Assembly: GCA_964601205.1 (NCBI GenBank)
Contig: CAZRML010000020.1
Coordinates: 68,867-132,866 of the forward strand
Reading direction: 5' to 3'
Origin: JAQVEM01 sp964601205
GTDB taxonomy: Bacteria; Actinomycetota; Humimicrobiia; Humimicrobiales; Humimicrobiaceae
DNA: 64,000 nucleotides
This document shows positions 56,683-64,000 of this stretch, piece by piece (the stretch's first letter is position 1; every line of letters starts with the position of its first letter). The position numbers and the translations under genes are program-made. The notes under the pieces were generated by a model. It was not told the DNA's origin. It ran no database searches and saw only the letters and a program-made list of their open reading frames with translations.

Positions 56683-57495
56683 ATGTTTTTTTATATTAGA
56701 CAAAACAGAAAAAAAGCTCCTTTAATTATCATAAGTTTATTATTTTACTGTGCAGTCTTTTTTTTGTTATTTTATTCTGCCGGGTGCGGAGCCTCCCGCA
56801 ATTTAATTGAAGCTCCTGATGCCGGTAGTGATGAATCAAAACTTATAGTTGGATGTGACCCGTCCTATCCTGTTTTTGAATTTCTTGAGGATGGAAATAT
56901 TGTGGGCTTTGATGTAGATATTGCCCGGGAGATTGCCAGCAGGATGGGAAGAGAATTAAAGATAGTCACAATTGACTGGAAAGAAACCTACGGGATGCCC
57001 CCGGATCTGGAGCTTGACATGGTGATATCTGCGGTTCCCATAATTTCTGAAGGAAATAATAAAATTGCTTTATCGGTTCCTTATTTTACCATGGAATACA
57101 TGTCAGTAGTCTTAAATGAAACTGATATAAAGACCATAGAAAAACTTAAAGGTGAAGCTGTGGGGATACTGGGTATTGAAAAAAAATACCTGGATGAAGA
57201 TTATCTGCTTGATTATAACATCGTGGAATATAACGATGTGGTGGTTATGGTTGATGACCTGAAAAATAAAAGTATTGATGGAATATTAATTTCCCTTCCC
57301 ATGGGAGTCAATCTATTAACCGGGAATACCAGTATATATAAAGTGCTTGAAGTCGTAAAATCAAATGAAGAGTTTGGCATTGTTCTTAAGCAGGACAGTG
57401 CCCTGATAGAAGAGGTCAATAAAATACTGGAAGAAATTAAAAGTGACTGGACCTATGATGAAATTTATGACAGGTGGTTTGATTATAGTTCCTGA
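56683..57495 (+). CDS. Solitary solute-binding lipoprotein (SBP family 3)
   Basis: 270 aa. Basic N-terminus, hydrophobic helix and lipobox YSAGC (Cys about 35), then a periplasmic-binding-protein fold of the polar amino acid type: LIVGCDPSYPVFEF, GFDVDIAREIASRMG, DMVISAVPI, KIALSVPYF. No permease or ATPase gene is adjacent, so it either serves a distant ABC system or acts as a sensor. No SD is seen at ATG 56683. Confidence 0.87.
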   Translation: MFFYIRQNRKKAPLIIISLLFYCAVFFLLFYSAGCGASRNLIEAPDAGSDESKLIVGCDPSYPVFEFLEDGNIVGFDVDIAREIASRMGRELKIVTIDWKETYGMPPDLELDMVISAVPIISEGNNKIALSVPYFTMEYMSVVLNETDIKTIEKLKGEAVGILGIEKKYLDEDYLLDYNIVEYNDVVVMVDDLKNKSIDGILISLPMGVNLLTGNTSIYKVLEVVKSNEEFGIVLKQDSALIEEVNKILEEIKSDWTYDEIYDRWFDYSS

Positions 57496-57684
57496 TGGGC
57501 AGTACTGACGGTATTCTCCAGCCGGTGTAAGGTTCTAAAAAAATCTTAACTGATTTTCATGTTTACTTATGAATTAATTTTAATAATTTTCTGAATATTA
57601 TAAAATTCTTATAGATTTTCAATAAATTAGTCAGAATTATATTATTATTGTATTGAATTGGAAAAAAATAGTGATAGAATGATT

Positions 57685-57732
57685 TAAGGGCAAGTTAATG
57701 TAGGCGTCCAAAAGTTTGAACACTTGCCCTTA
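57685..57732. repeat. Perfect 11-bp inverted repeat, possible mobile-element scar
   Basis: TAAGGGCAAGT (57685-57695) and ACTTGCCCTTA (57722-57732) are perfect inverted copies 26 nt apart, in the 402-nt gap between the solute-binding gene and the ATPase. As RNA it would form a long hairpin without a strong T-tract. Otherwise the gap is AT-rich and gene-free. Confidence 0.6.
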
Positions 57733-57798
57733 TCATATTAATGAGAAATAATTTCTTAATACAGTATCAATACACTGTTTATTCTCCATCTGGCCCTA

Positions 57799-57837
57799 TC
57801 ATTCGGCAATCCTGGCATAGATAATGAGCTTTCTGGT
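57799..57837 (-). pseudogene. Relic of a sortase gene 3' end
   Basis: 39 nt matching the 3' end of the intact sortase gene (59154-59192) at 35 of 39 positions and coding on the minus strand for RKLIIYARIAE followed by a stop, against RRLIIYARIAE in the intact gene. Similarity stops abruptly at 57838. The two copies flank the AAA+ ATPase gene as direct repeats 1355 nt apart. Confidence 0.75.
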
Positions 57838-57847
57838 TATGCACATA

Positions 57848-57883
57848 CCGATAATTTGCAAACTTGACTTTGTAAATTATCGG
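57848..57883. promoter_or_regulatory. Long palindromic operator over the ATPase promoter
   Basis: Arms CCGATAATTTGCAAA and TTTGTAAATTATCGG (one G-T mismatch in 15 bp) flank a 6-nt centre CTTGAC. The centre supplies a -35-like TTGACT (57864-57869), so a bound dimeric regulator would occlude the promoter. Confidence 0.75.
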
Positions 57884-57891
57884 GTTAAAAT
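57864..57891 (+). promoter_or_regulatory. Promoter of the ATPase gene, apparently leaderless
   Basis: TTGACT (57864-57869), 16-nt spacer, TAAAAT (57886-57891), then ATG 6 nt later with no SD. Confidence 0.6.
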
Positions 57892-57897
57892 GTAAGT

Positions 57898-59148
57898 ATG
57901 ATAAAGAGAATATTATTAGATAAGTTAAAGTCTCATTTAAAAAAGAAGGAATTCAGCCTGATAATCGGTCCAAGGCAGTCCGGTAAAACTACTTTGATGC
58001 TTCTTCTTAAGGACTATCTTATTAAAAAAGGCGAAAAAGTTGTTTTTCTAAATCTTGACGTTGAATCAGACAGGGTACATTTTTTGTCTCAGGAGAAACT
58101 AATAAATAAAATAAAACTTGAGCTGGGAAGCGCGAAAGGTTTTGTATTTATAGATGAGATCCAGAGAAAAGAAAATGCCGGGTTATTTCTTAAAGGAATC
58201 TATGATATTGAACTGCCCTATAAATTTATTATTTCCGGCTCCGGCAGTCTTGAACTGAAGGAAAAAATTCATGAATCACTGGCCGGGCGTAAAAGAATTT
58301 TTGAACTTACAACGGTTAGTTTTACAGAGTTTGTAAATTACCGGACAGGTTACAGATACGAGGATAATCTTTATGATTTTTTCAGAGTTGAAAATGAGAA
58401 AACCGGAGAACTTTTAAATGAATATTTGCATTTTGGAGGATACCCGAGGGTAGTTACTGCGGAATCCGTTGAAGAAAAGAAAAAAGAGATTGATGAAATT
58501 TACCGGAGTTATATAGAAAAAGATATCTCTTTTCTTTTAAATATTCAGAAGATAGAAAAAGTATCCAGTCTTGTTAAACTCCTTGCTTCTCAGACAGGAA
58601 AGCTGGTAAATTATTCCGAAGTTTCAAATACCATCGGTTTATCTACCGAAACAGTAAAAAAATATTTATGGTATCTTGAAAAGACTTTTATTGTGAGAAG
58701 AGTTGCCCCTTTTTACAGAAATATAAGAAAAGAGATTACAAAGTCTCCTGTCTATTACTTTCATGATTTAGGTTTTAAAAATTATTTACTGGGATTGTTT
58801 ACTGGTTTTGATGAGATTACTTACGGGGGCTTTTTATTTCAAAATTTTATCTATAACATTTTACAGAGTATATATTATGAAAGCCCATCATCAATAAACT
58901 TCTGGAGGACACTTGATAAGGCAGAGGTTGATTTTGTTATCTCATCAGGAGCAGGTTTCTTCCCACTGGAAGTAAAATATAAGGTTCTTAAATCCAGAAA
59001 AATTGGAAGGTCTCTTAGAAGTTTTATTGAAAAATACGACCCGGGAAGAGCATTTATTGTAAGTTTAAATTATAGCGATAAAGTTAAAATAAATAATACC
59101 GAAGTTATTTTTTTACCATATTGCGGATTGTGGAATATTAAGAAATAA
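57898..59148 (+). CDS. AAA+ ATPase with DUF4143 C-terminal domain
   Basis: 416 aa. AAA_14-type ATPase: Walker A GPRQSGKT (24-31), Walker B FVFIDEIQ (83-89), sensor-like FIISGSGSLEL, LTTVSFTEFV. A winged-helix-like middle (LVNYSEVSNTIGLSTETV) and a DUF4143 part with a PD-(D/E)xK-like arrangement KAEVDFVI ... LEVKYK near residues 340-362. These ATPases are common in mobile, multi-copy families in bacteria and archaea; their role is not settled. The gene lies between a sortase relic and the intact sortase, ends 5 nt from the convergent sortase stop, and has an operator-like palindrome at its promoter. Confidence 0.92.
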   Translation: MIKRILLDKLKSHLKKKEFSLIIGPRQSGKTTLMLLLKDYLIKKGEKVVFLNLDVESDRVHFLSQEKLINKIKLELGSAKGFVFIDEIQRKENAGLFLKGIYDIELPYKFIISGSGSLELKEKIHESLAGRKRIFELTTVSFTEFVNYRTGYRYEDNLYDFFRVENEKTGELLNEYLHFGGYPRVVTAESVEEKKKEIDEIYRSYIEKDISFLLNIQKIEKVSSLVKLLASQTGKLVNYSEVSNTIGLSTETVKKYLWYLEKTFIVRRVAPFYRNIRKEITKSPVYYFHDLGFKNYLLGLFTGFDEITYGGFLFQNFIYNILQSIYYESPSSINFWRTLDKAEVDFVISSGAGFFPLEVKYKVLKSRKIGRSLRSFIEKYDPGRAFIVSLNYSDKVKINNTEVIFLPYCGLWNIKK

Positions 59149-59153
59149 ATTTA

Positions 59154-59810
59154 TTATTCAGCAATCCTGGCATAGATAATAAGCCTTCTGGTGGCAAAAT
59201 ATTTAGGGTGGCATGTGGAAAGCACCAGAGAGGGATATTCTGTATTTTCCAGCACCGTCATGTCTGTGGGGAGCGCTGATTCCTGGCCCGTCACAAGATA
59301 GGTGAATTTTTCATTTCCTTCGGTCTCAATTAATATCTCATCACCTTCCTCAAGTTCATCCACTCTGTTAAACGGAGCCCCGTAAGTGGTCCTGTGTCCT
59401 GCAACCAGGCAGGTTCCGTCTTCACCCGGAAGGGCCGAAGAGATATAGTGGCCGGGCCCTTCTCTTAAAGTCAGGTAATCGGTACCCTCGTTTACGATCC
59501 AGTCCACATCAATTGTAGGGATGGTAATCCTGAAGGGGAGTTTTTTTTCGGAGTCAATAAGTACGGTTTCTTTTTCCAGCTCATTACCGGTTTCCCCGTC
59601 TCCTTTTATGGCTGCATTATTCTCTGATAACACAAGGTCCTTATCCCAGGAGGTAAGCATGTCCACCTCTCTTCTTGCCATAACAAAGTTTATATAAAAG
59701 GGCCAAGCGATAATTACAATCCCTATTACTATAAGAGCTATTCCCCCGTACCTTATAATCTTTCTTTTATGGTAGGTAATGAACCTTTTTATTTTAGAAA
59801 TTATGTTCAT
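59154..59810 (-). CDS. srt: Sortase (class D/E-like transpeptidase)
   Basis: 218 aa. N-terminal membrane anchor (about 20-42), then the sortase barrel with IPTIDVDWIV, catalytic His139 in VAGHRTTYGAPF, catalytic Cys200 in LSTCHP and Arg208/209 in ATRRLIIYA. Sortases cut a C-terminal sorting motif and join the protein to the wall or to pilins. It is divergent from the giant SpaA-repeat surface protein, its likely substrate. No SD precedes the ATG. Class is inferred from the TC(H)P context and is uncertain. Confidence 0.93.
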   Translation of the reverse strand: MNIISKIKRFITYHKRKIIRYGGIALIVIGIVIIAWPFYINFVMARREVDMLTSWDKDLVLSENNAAIKGDGETGNELEKETVLIDSEKKLPFRITIPTIDVDWIVNEGTDYLTLREGPGHYISSALPGEDGTCLVAGHRTTYGAPFNRVDELEEGDEILIETEGNEKFTYLVTGQESALPTDMTVLENTEYPSLVLSTCHPKYFATRRLIIYARIAE

Positions 59811-59930
59811 AAGCGAAATATTAGCATTATTTTTTTATTAATAAAATTTTTTTATTTTTGTGACTGATAAATATTAATTGTGGAATAATATAGAATAATT
59901 ATAGAATTTTAAAAAAAGTTTTAAAAAAGT

Positions 59931-59960
59931 TTGACATTTTTGTTAAAAATATTATATAAT
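59931..59960 (+). promoter_or_regulatory. Strong sigma70-type promoter of the surface-protein gene
   Basis: Consensus TTGACA (59931-59936), 18-nt spacer, consensus TATAAT (59955-59960). Start of transcription expected near 59967, giving a leader of about 285 nt. Confidence 0.8.
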
Positions 59961-60106
59961 TTCATCAAAGATTTGTAATATTTATATAAGGATTTAAAGA
60001 AGGTCCTAATATAGCAATAAAATTTAATTATTGTAATTTTTTAAAATTTAGAAGCTTTGAAACTTTTCTCTAATTTGGACGCTTGAGAAAAGTGGAGCAA
60101 GTAGCG

Positions 60107-60139
60107 AAACCGACTAAATGGGTCGGTTTTTGTTTTTTT
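60107..60139 (+). terminator. Intrinsic terminator within the leader
   Basis: AAACCGAC / GTCGGTTT, 8-bp stem, 7-nt loop, followed by a long T-run with one G. It lies 112 nt before the start codon of the downstream gene and so should be conditional. Confidence 0.8.
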
Positions 60140-60164
60140 GAGAACTATTAAGTAATTGAACCAG

Positions 60165-60187
60165 ACTGGCTTTTAAGACCAGTTTTT
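60165..60187 (+). terminator. Second, weaker terminator-like hairpin in the leader
   Basis: ACTGG (60165-60169) and CCAGT (60179-60183), loop CTTTTAAGA, then a short T-run. Stem only 5 bp. Confidence 0.45.
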
Positions 60188-60250
60188 AGATATAAATAAT
60201 TATATAAAGAGATTATTAGAATAAAAAAAATTAAAAATGTGAGGTATAAA

Positions 60251-63200
60251 ATGAATTATATTAAAAGAAACTTTAAATCAAAGATAGGAGTATTTTTCCT
60301 GATAGCTACCCTTATTTTCTGGATGCTCCCTTCCAACCTTATATTTGGTGAAGGCGAGTCATCTGATATAGAGCTGCTTCAGCAGGATCTTTCTGATGCC
60401 AGCGCAAAACTGGCAGAGGCCAATGCAGCTGCAGAAAGTGCGGCGGGAGAACTGGAGACGGCACAGGCTGCAGCAGACAAAGCCAATGCAGCGCTGGAAG
60501 AGGCAAAGACAGAGGCAGATGAAGCCAGTAAAGCTGTAGCAGATGCCCGGGCTGATTTAGATGAAGCTAATAAAATCCTGGAGGATGCTGAGAAAGAGTT
60601 AGACAATGCTAAGGCAGACCTTGAAAATAAAGGGGAAGAAGACGATATTGAAGCTCTTGAGCAGGCAGTAGCCGATGCTCAGGCTGCCTGTGATGAAGCT
60701 AAAGACAGTGCTGATGAGGCAAAGGATAAATTGGAAAAAGCGCAGGATGATTTAGATGAGGCCAATACTAAATTAGAAGCAGCGCAGGCTGCTGCAGACC
60801 AGGCTAATAAAGTTTTAGAAGAAGCAAAGGATAAAGATGAGCAGGCAAAAGCAGCGGTAGCAGCAGCAGAGCAGGCTGTAGCCGATGCCAAGGCAGAACT
60901 TGATGCAGCTCTGGCAGCTCTGAATGATAAAGGTGGAGAGGCAACAGATGACACAACTCCTCCGGCAATAACTTTAGTCGGGGAAAGCACAGTTACTGTA
61001 GAGCTTGTCTCTGAATATACAGATGCCGGTGCCACTGCAACTGATGATATAGACGGAGATATATCTGATTCTATAGTAGTGGTAAGCGATGTGGATACTT
61101 CTGTAGCCGGTACATATACTGTTACCTATAATGTCAGTGACAGTGCCGGGAATGCTGCTGCTGAAGTTACAAGAACCGTAAATGTTGTTGAATCTTCAGA
61201 GGAAGAGAGTAGTGGGGAGTCAGATAATGAACCAGAATATGCTCCTTCTATAAGTTCAGATAAAGAAGACTACCATCCCGGCGATGAAGTAACCATCTCC
61301 GGCGAAGGATTTGTTCCCGGCGAGGAAATCCAGATAATATTTTATGCCATAACTGCTGAGAACCCGGGTGGTGTTATAGAGCACACTGACATAATAGATA
61401 ATGTTGGCGAGGATGGTACATTTGTTTACAAGTACAATATTGTAGGCGCCGAGAAATACAGAGTTGAGGCAAGGTCAGTGGTTGAAGATGAGAATGGGGA
61501 AACAGAGACTCTGGAGAGTGATTCAATTGAATTTGAAGTTGAAGAAGATGTTGTTGAAACAATAATTCTGGGAAATCTTCTGGCATGGACGGAATTTACT
61601 GACTCAACATCATGGGATCCTGATTCCGGTGCTTATACTTATCCTAATGATAAACCAATGTTAAAAGATGGTAATATAGGAGGGGCTACTCACTGGGTTA
61701 AGTCAAATTGGGGGACTGGTGATACTGGTCCTGTCACTTTCCCATATTCAGGATTTGTGTCACCTTGCGGTGGCAGTTCTGTAGAGCTTACTGTCGTTGT
61801 TATTAAGACCGGTAATTATTTTTTGCATTTCTATCCTGATGGAAGCCGTGCATATTGGTATAAAAATAATCCAATAAGTGAAGGCGGTTTAGAAGGGAAT
61901 GCCAAACCTTCTTATTATAATGTAAATTTTAGCGGTACCGGTTCTGTGAGTGTTTCAGAGAAATATAGTTGTACAAAAGACATAAGCCATATTGAATTTT
62001 ATTTTAAATGTCCAGTAGTTAGCACCGGCTCCATTACAGTTACAAAGACAGGCCTCGAAGGTAGCGACCAGGCAAACCTCTCGCTGTATGATTCAGATGA
62101 TAACCTGATTGCCACATCACCGCAGAAAGTGTCCAATAATGGAACAGCAAGCTGGACAGGTTTACCATACGGTAATTACCATATAGTAGAAGACTTTAAT
62201 GGAATAACAACAAACGTGTATACGTATACAGTCTCTAACCCGGTAAAAAATATTACCGTTAATGGTGCTGAGACTGATACAATTGCTAATACTCCAGAAA
62301 AAGGCTCAATTACAGTTAGGAAGTCAGGCCTTGAGGGAAGCGATACTGCCATATTCTCACTTACAGGTCCGGCAGGAACAGGGCCATTTGATGATGTAAT
62401 TCTTGATAATAAATCAGGAAGTGGTTATCCATCAAGTGGTGGATGGAGTAATCTACCATACGGGCAATACACAGTAACAGAGAAATGGGGCGAAGGAAAT
62501 GTTTATACATATAATACTACTCTTAGCCCGAATCCCAAGACAGTTACTGTCAATGGGAATGAAGATATCTGTGTAACGAACTGTGCTGAGAAATATAGTG
62601 TTACAGTTAATAAATCTGGCCTTGAATGGGGATACTGGTGGGCTGATGAAGCCACATTTACACTTACAGGACCTGAAGGTCTAAATAGCGATGTACGAAG
62701 TGTAGTTCTTGATAATTTCTGGTGGAATGATTATTGGGGCGGGCCTTATAGTAGTAAAACATGGACAGGATTGCCTCCAGGAGAATATACATTAACTGAA
62801 AGCTACCCGGGTGACAATAGTATCACTTATACTTCTAATATAACATTCCCGCAGGAATTTGATCTTGGACCTGATAAAACCTTCGATGTGGTTAATACCA
62901 GTATAGAAGAAATTGAAGGTGACATAACTCTTAACAAGACGGGCCTCGGCGAACTGCCTGCTGGCGTACAGGCAGGATTTACCCTTCTTGACAAGGATAA
63001 AATACAAGTAGCCGGATACTCAGAGAAGTTCCTCTCAGGTGACGGAAGCATAACCTGGGAAGATGTTTCTTATGGTGAATACTATATCAGGGAGACAACC
63101 ACTCCTGATGGTTTTGTCACAATGGCAGATCAATATGTAGATGTAAATGGATCGGAAGCTGACGGGGTATACGAAGTTGATGTTGAAAATGAAGAGGCAA

Positions 63201-64000
63201 CCGGCAAAATTAAGGTTACAAAAACATTTGTAAGCCAGTCTGGTGTAAATCCACCAGCATCTTTCAATTTCACTATTGAAGATGAAGATTCAATTGTAAA
63301 TGGATTTACAATTGTTCCAAATGGAACCTGGACTAGCGGAGACCTTTTACTTGGTAAATACACTATTACTGAAACGGATGTAGGTTATCTTGTAACTATT
63401 AAAGTTAATGGAGCAGTAATAGCAACAAATACGTTGACTCCTGAATCAGTAGATGTTGAACTTACTAAAAATGACCAGGAAATTGTAATAGAAATTGAAA
63501 ATGACCCTGAAATTCCTGGTTCAATAACGCTAAACAAGAGCGGGCTTGGCTCTACAAGTGTTGCAGGATTTACCCTTTATGATTCCAGTAATAATCCGGT
63601 TGGAAGTGAAAAAACAGTTACCGGTAATGGCACAGTTAGCTGGAATGTTCTCAAATGGGGTACATACAAAATTGTAGAGACCACAGTACCATCTGGTTAT
63701 AATAAGATGGCTGATATTACCGGAATAGTGGTTGGTGACGAGAAGCAGAACCATACCTTTGACAGAACAAATTCAAGGATTGTTATTGACCGTGGTTCTG
63801 TAACCCTTAACAAGAGTGGGCTTGATTCCGATGATACTGCAGGGTTTACTCTGTATGATTCAAACGGTGCTGCTGTAGGAGGAGAAAAGAAAATAACCGG
63901 AAATGGCACGGTAAGCTGGGAAAATATTCCATTTGATACATATAAGATTGTAGAGACTACCGTACCTGGTGGATATAATAAGATGTCTGATATTACCGGA
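60251..64000 (+). CDS. Giant SpaA/Cna-B-repeat surface protein, runs off the window
   Basis: At least 1250 codons without a stop; 3' end not in view. Order: signal peptide (about 1-34, IGVFFLIATLIFWMLPSN), Ala/Glu/Asp-rich heptad-like coiled coil (about 36-225), a DUF5011-type Ig domain (about 231-312, TDAGATATDDIDGDI), a second Ig-like domain (about 330-440, DKEDYHPGDEVTISGEGFVPG), an unassigned region (440-590), then seven SpaA/Cna-B-like repeats starting near 593, 685, 782, 890, 985, 1090 and 1182, each with a (G)SxTxxKSGL strand and an E-T/E-K strand suited to isopeptide bonds. Expected to be exported and anchored by the divergent sortase. GAGG site before ATG 60251. Confidence 0.9.
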   Translation, partial: MNYIKRNFKSKIGVFFLIATLIFWMLPSNLIFGEGESSDIELLQQDLSDASAKLAEANAAAESAAGELETAQAAADKANAALEEAKTEADEASKAVADARADLDEANKILEDAEKELDNAKADLENKGEEDDIEALEQAVADAQAACDEAKDSADEAKDKLEKAQDDLDEANTKLEAAQAAADQANKVLEEAKDKDEQAKAAVAAAEQAVADAKAELDAALAALNDKGGEATDDTTPPAITLVGESTVTVELVSEYTDAGATATDDIDGDISDSIVVVSDVDTSVAGTYTVTYNVSDSAGNAAAEVTRTVNVVESSEEESSGESDNEPEYAPSISSDKEDYHPGDEVTISGEGFVPGEEIQIIFYAITAENPGGVIEHTDIIDNVGEDGTFVYKYNIVGAEKYRVEARSVVEDENGETETLESDSIEFEVEEDVVETIILGNLLAWTEFTDSTSWDPDSGAYTYPNDKPMLKDGNIGGATHWVKSNWGTGDTGPVTFPYSGFVSPCGGSSVELTVVVIKTGNYFLHFYPDGSRAYWYKNNPISEGGLEGNAKPSYYNVNFSGTGSVSVSEKYSCTKDISHIEFYFKCPVVSTGSITVTKTGLEGSDQANLSLYDSDDNLIATSPQKVSNNGTASWTGLPYGNYHIVEDFNGITTNVYTYTVSNPVKNITVNGAETDTIANTPEKGSITVRKSGLEGSDTAIFSLTGPAGTGPFDDVILDNKSGSGYPSSGGWSNLPYGQYTVTEKWGEGNVYTYNTTLSPNPKTVTVNGNEDICVTNCAEKYSVTVNKSGLEWGYWWADEATFTLTGPEGLNSDVRSVVLDNFWWNDYWGGPYSSKTWTGLPPGEYTLTESYPGDNSITYTSNITFPQEFDLGPDKTFDVVNTSIEEIEGDITLNKTGLGELPAGVQAGFTLLDKDKIQVAGYSEKFLSGDGSITWEDVSYGEYYIRETTTPDGFVTMADQYVDVNGSEADGVYEVDVENEEATGKIKVTKTFVSQSGVNPPASFNFTIEDEDSIVNGFTIVPNGTWTSGDLLLGKYTITETDVGYLVTIKVNGAVIATNTLTPESVDVELTKNDQEIVIEIENDPEIPGSITLNKSGLGSTSVAGFTLYDSSNNPVGSEKTVTGNGTVSWNVLKWGTYKIVETTVPSGYNKMADITGIVVGDEKQNHTFDRTNSRIVIDRGSVTLNKSGLDSDDTAGFTLYDSNGAAVGGEKKITGNGTVSWENIPFDTYKIVETTVPGGYNKMSDITG
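63518..64000 (+). repeat. DNA-level tandem repeat units of the SpaA domains
   Basis: The last two units start at 63518 and 63794 (period 276 nt, 92 codons) and are similar at nucleotide level, including the segments coding for YKIVETTVP and YNKM-DITG. Earlier units (from 62027) are related only at protein level, so the array is growing or homogenised at its 3' end. Confidence 0.75.

Larger units (their letters stand above)
59967..60250 (+). promoter_or_regulatory. Long structured 5' leader with competing hairpins
   Basis: ACTTTTCTC (60062-60070) pairs perfectly with GAGAAAAGT (60085-60093). The overlapping segment CGCTTG (60080-60085) can instead pair with CAAG-TA-GCG (60098-60106), just before the terminator stem. 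The two folds share base 60085 and are sterically exclusive, a layout expected of an attenuator or riboswitch. A GAGG SD lies 6 nt before the ATG. Ligand not identified; no known riboswitch consensus recognised. Confidence 0.55.

Noticed and set aside
60379..61035. Minus-strand Ala/Ser-rich open frames within the surface-protein gene
   Set aside because: They mirror the Ala/Glu-rich coiled coil on the plus strand, a composition artefact.

Overview
The window is an AT-rich bacterial chromosome segment with dense, mostly plus-strand housekeeping operons from about 0.2 to 54 kb and a lower-density accessory tail from 54 to 64 kb. The gene order is a strong clue to the host. The run tRNAs-tig-clpP-clpX-valS-folC-ndk-mreBCD-PBP2-rodA-(radical SAM pair)-rng-rplU-rpmA-obg-proBA-nadD-LCP-rsfS-leuS-comEA-comEC-holA-rpsT-lepA is, from memory, the order in Actinobacteria such as Streptomyces. 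L27 lacks the cleavable N-terminal extension and no Prp protease gene sits between rplU and rpmA, which argues against Bacillota. ClpP has the GQAASA active-site variant typical of actinobacterial ClpP2. Sortase and SpaA-type surface proteins point to a Gram-positive-type (monoderm) envelope. My best guess is a deep-branching, low-GC Actinobacteriota lineage (an uncultured OPB41/Humimicrobiia-like group). This is inference; no rRNA gene is present to confirm it.

Layout: 0.2-5.4 kb holds ilvD, a small conserved protein, the PLP-homeostasis protein YggS, murI, rph and the XTP/dITP pyrophosphatase. 5.4-6.3 kb holds seven tRNA genes (Pro, Gly, Arg, His, Arg, Lys, Leu), all with encoded CCA. 6.4-9.8 kb is trigger factor with ClpP and ClpX. 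9.8-15.8 kb is valS, folC, a zinc-ribbon membrane protein, ndk, DUF4321 and maf. 15.8-21.3 kb is the elongasome operon mreB-mreC-mreD-PBP2-rodA. 21.3-27.4 kb is the TIGR03960/TIGR03936 pair, RNase E/G, and L21/L27, with ychF on the other strand. 27.5-31 kb is an inserted block (two half-size chromate transporters and two zinc alcohol dehydrogenases) splitting rpmA from obg. 31-40.8 kb is obg-proB-proA-nadD-yqeK-LCP-rsfS-leuS. 40.9-50.4 kb holds a PfpI protein, comEA-comEC, an MFS transporter, holA, rpsT, murJ and lepA. 50.5-54.2 kb has a lipoprotein and the one-carbon pair fhs-folD. 54.3-57.5 kb has an M56 peptidase, a BlaI-type repressor and a solitary solute-binding lipoprotein.

The most unusual part is 57.6-64 kb. 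An AAA+ ATPase of the AAA_14/DUF4143 type has a 15-bp-arm palindrome laid over its own promoter, which is apparently leaderless. It sits between two copies of the 3' end of a sortase gene: one belongs to the intact sortase, the other is a 39-bp relic, so the ATPase looks like an inserted cassette. Divergent from the sortase, a strong sigma70-type promoter feeds a leader of about 285 nt with competing hairpins and two terminator-like stems, followed by a giant surface protein: signal peptide, Ala-rich coiled coil, Ig-like domains and at least seven SpaA/Cna-B-like repeats, still open at the window end. Leader, sortase and substrate-like protein together look like a regulated surface-adhesin locus.

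Other points worth a second look are an apparent AUU start codon for rplU, a GC-rich structured leader upstream of fhs, an LCP-family protein lacking the usual arginine-rich active-site segment, and a ComEC without its metallo-beta-lactamase domain.
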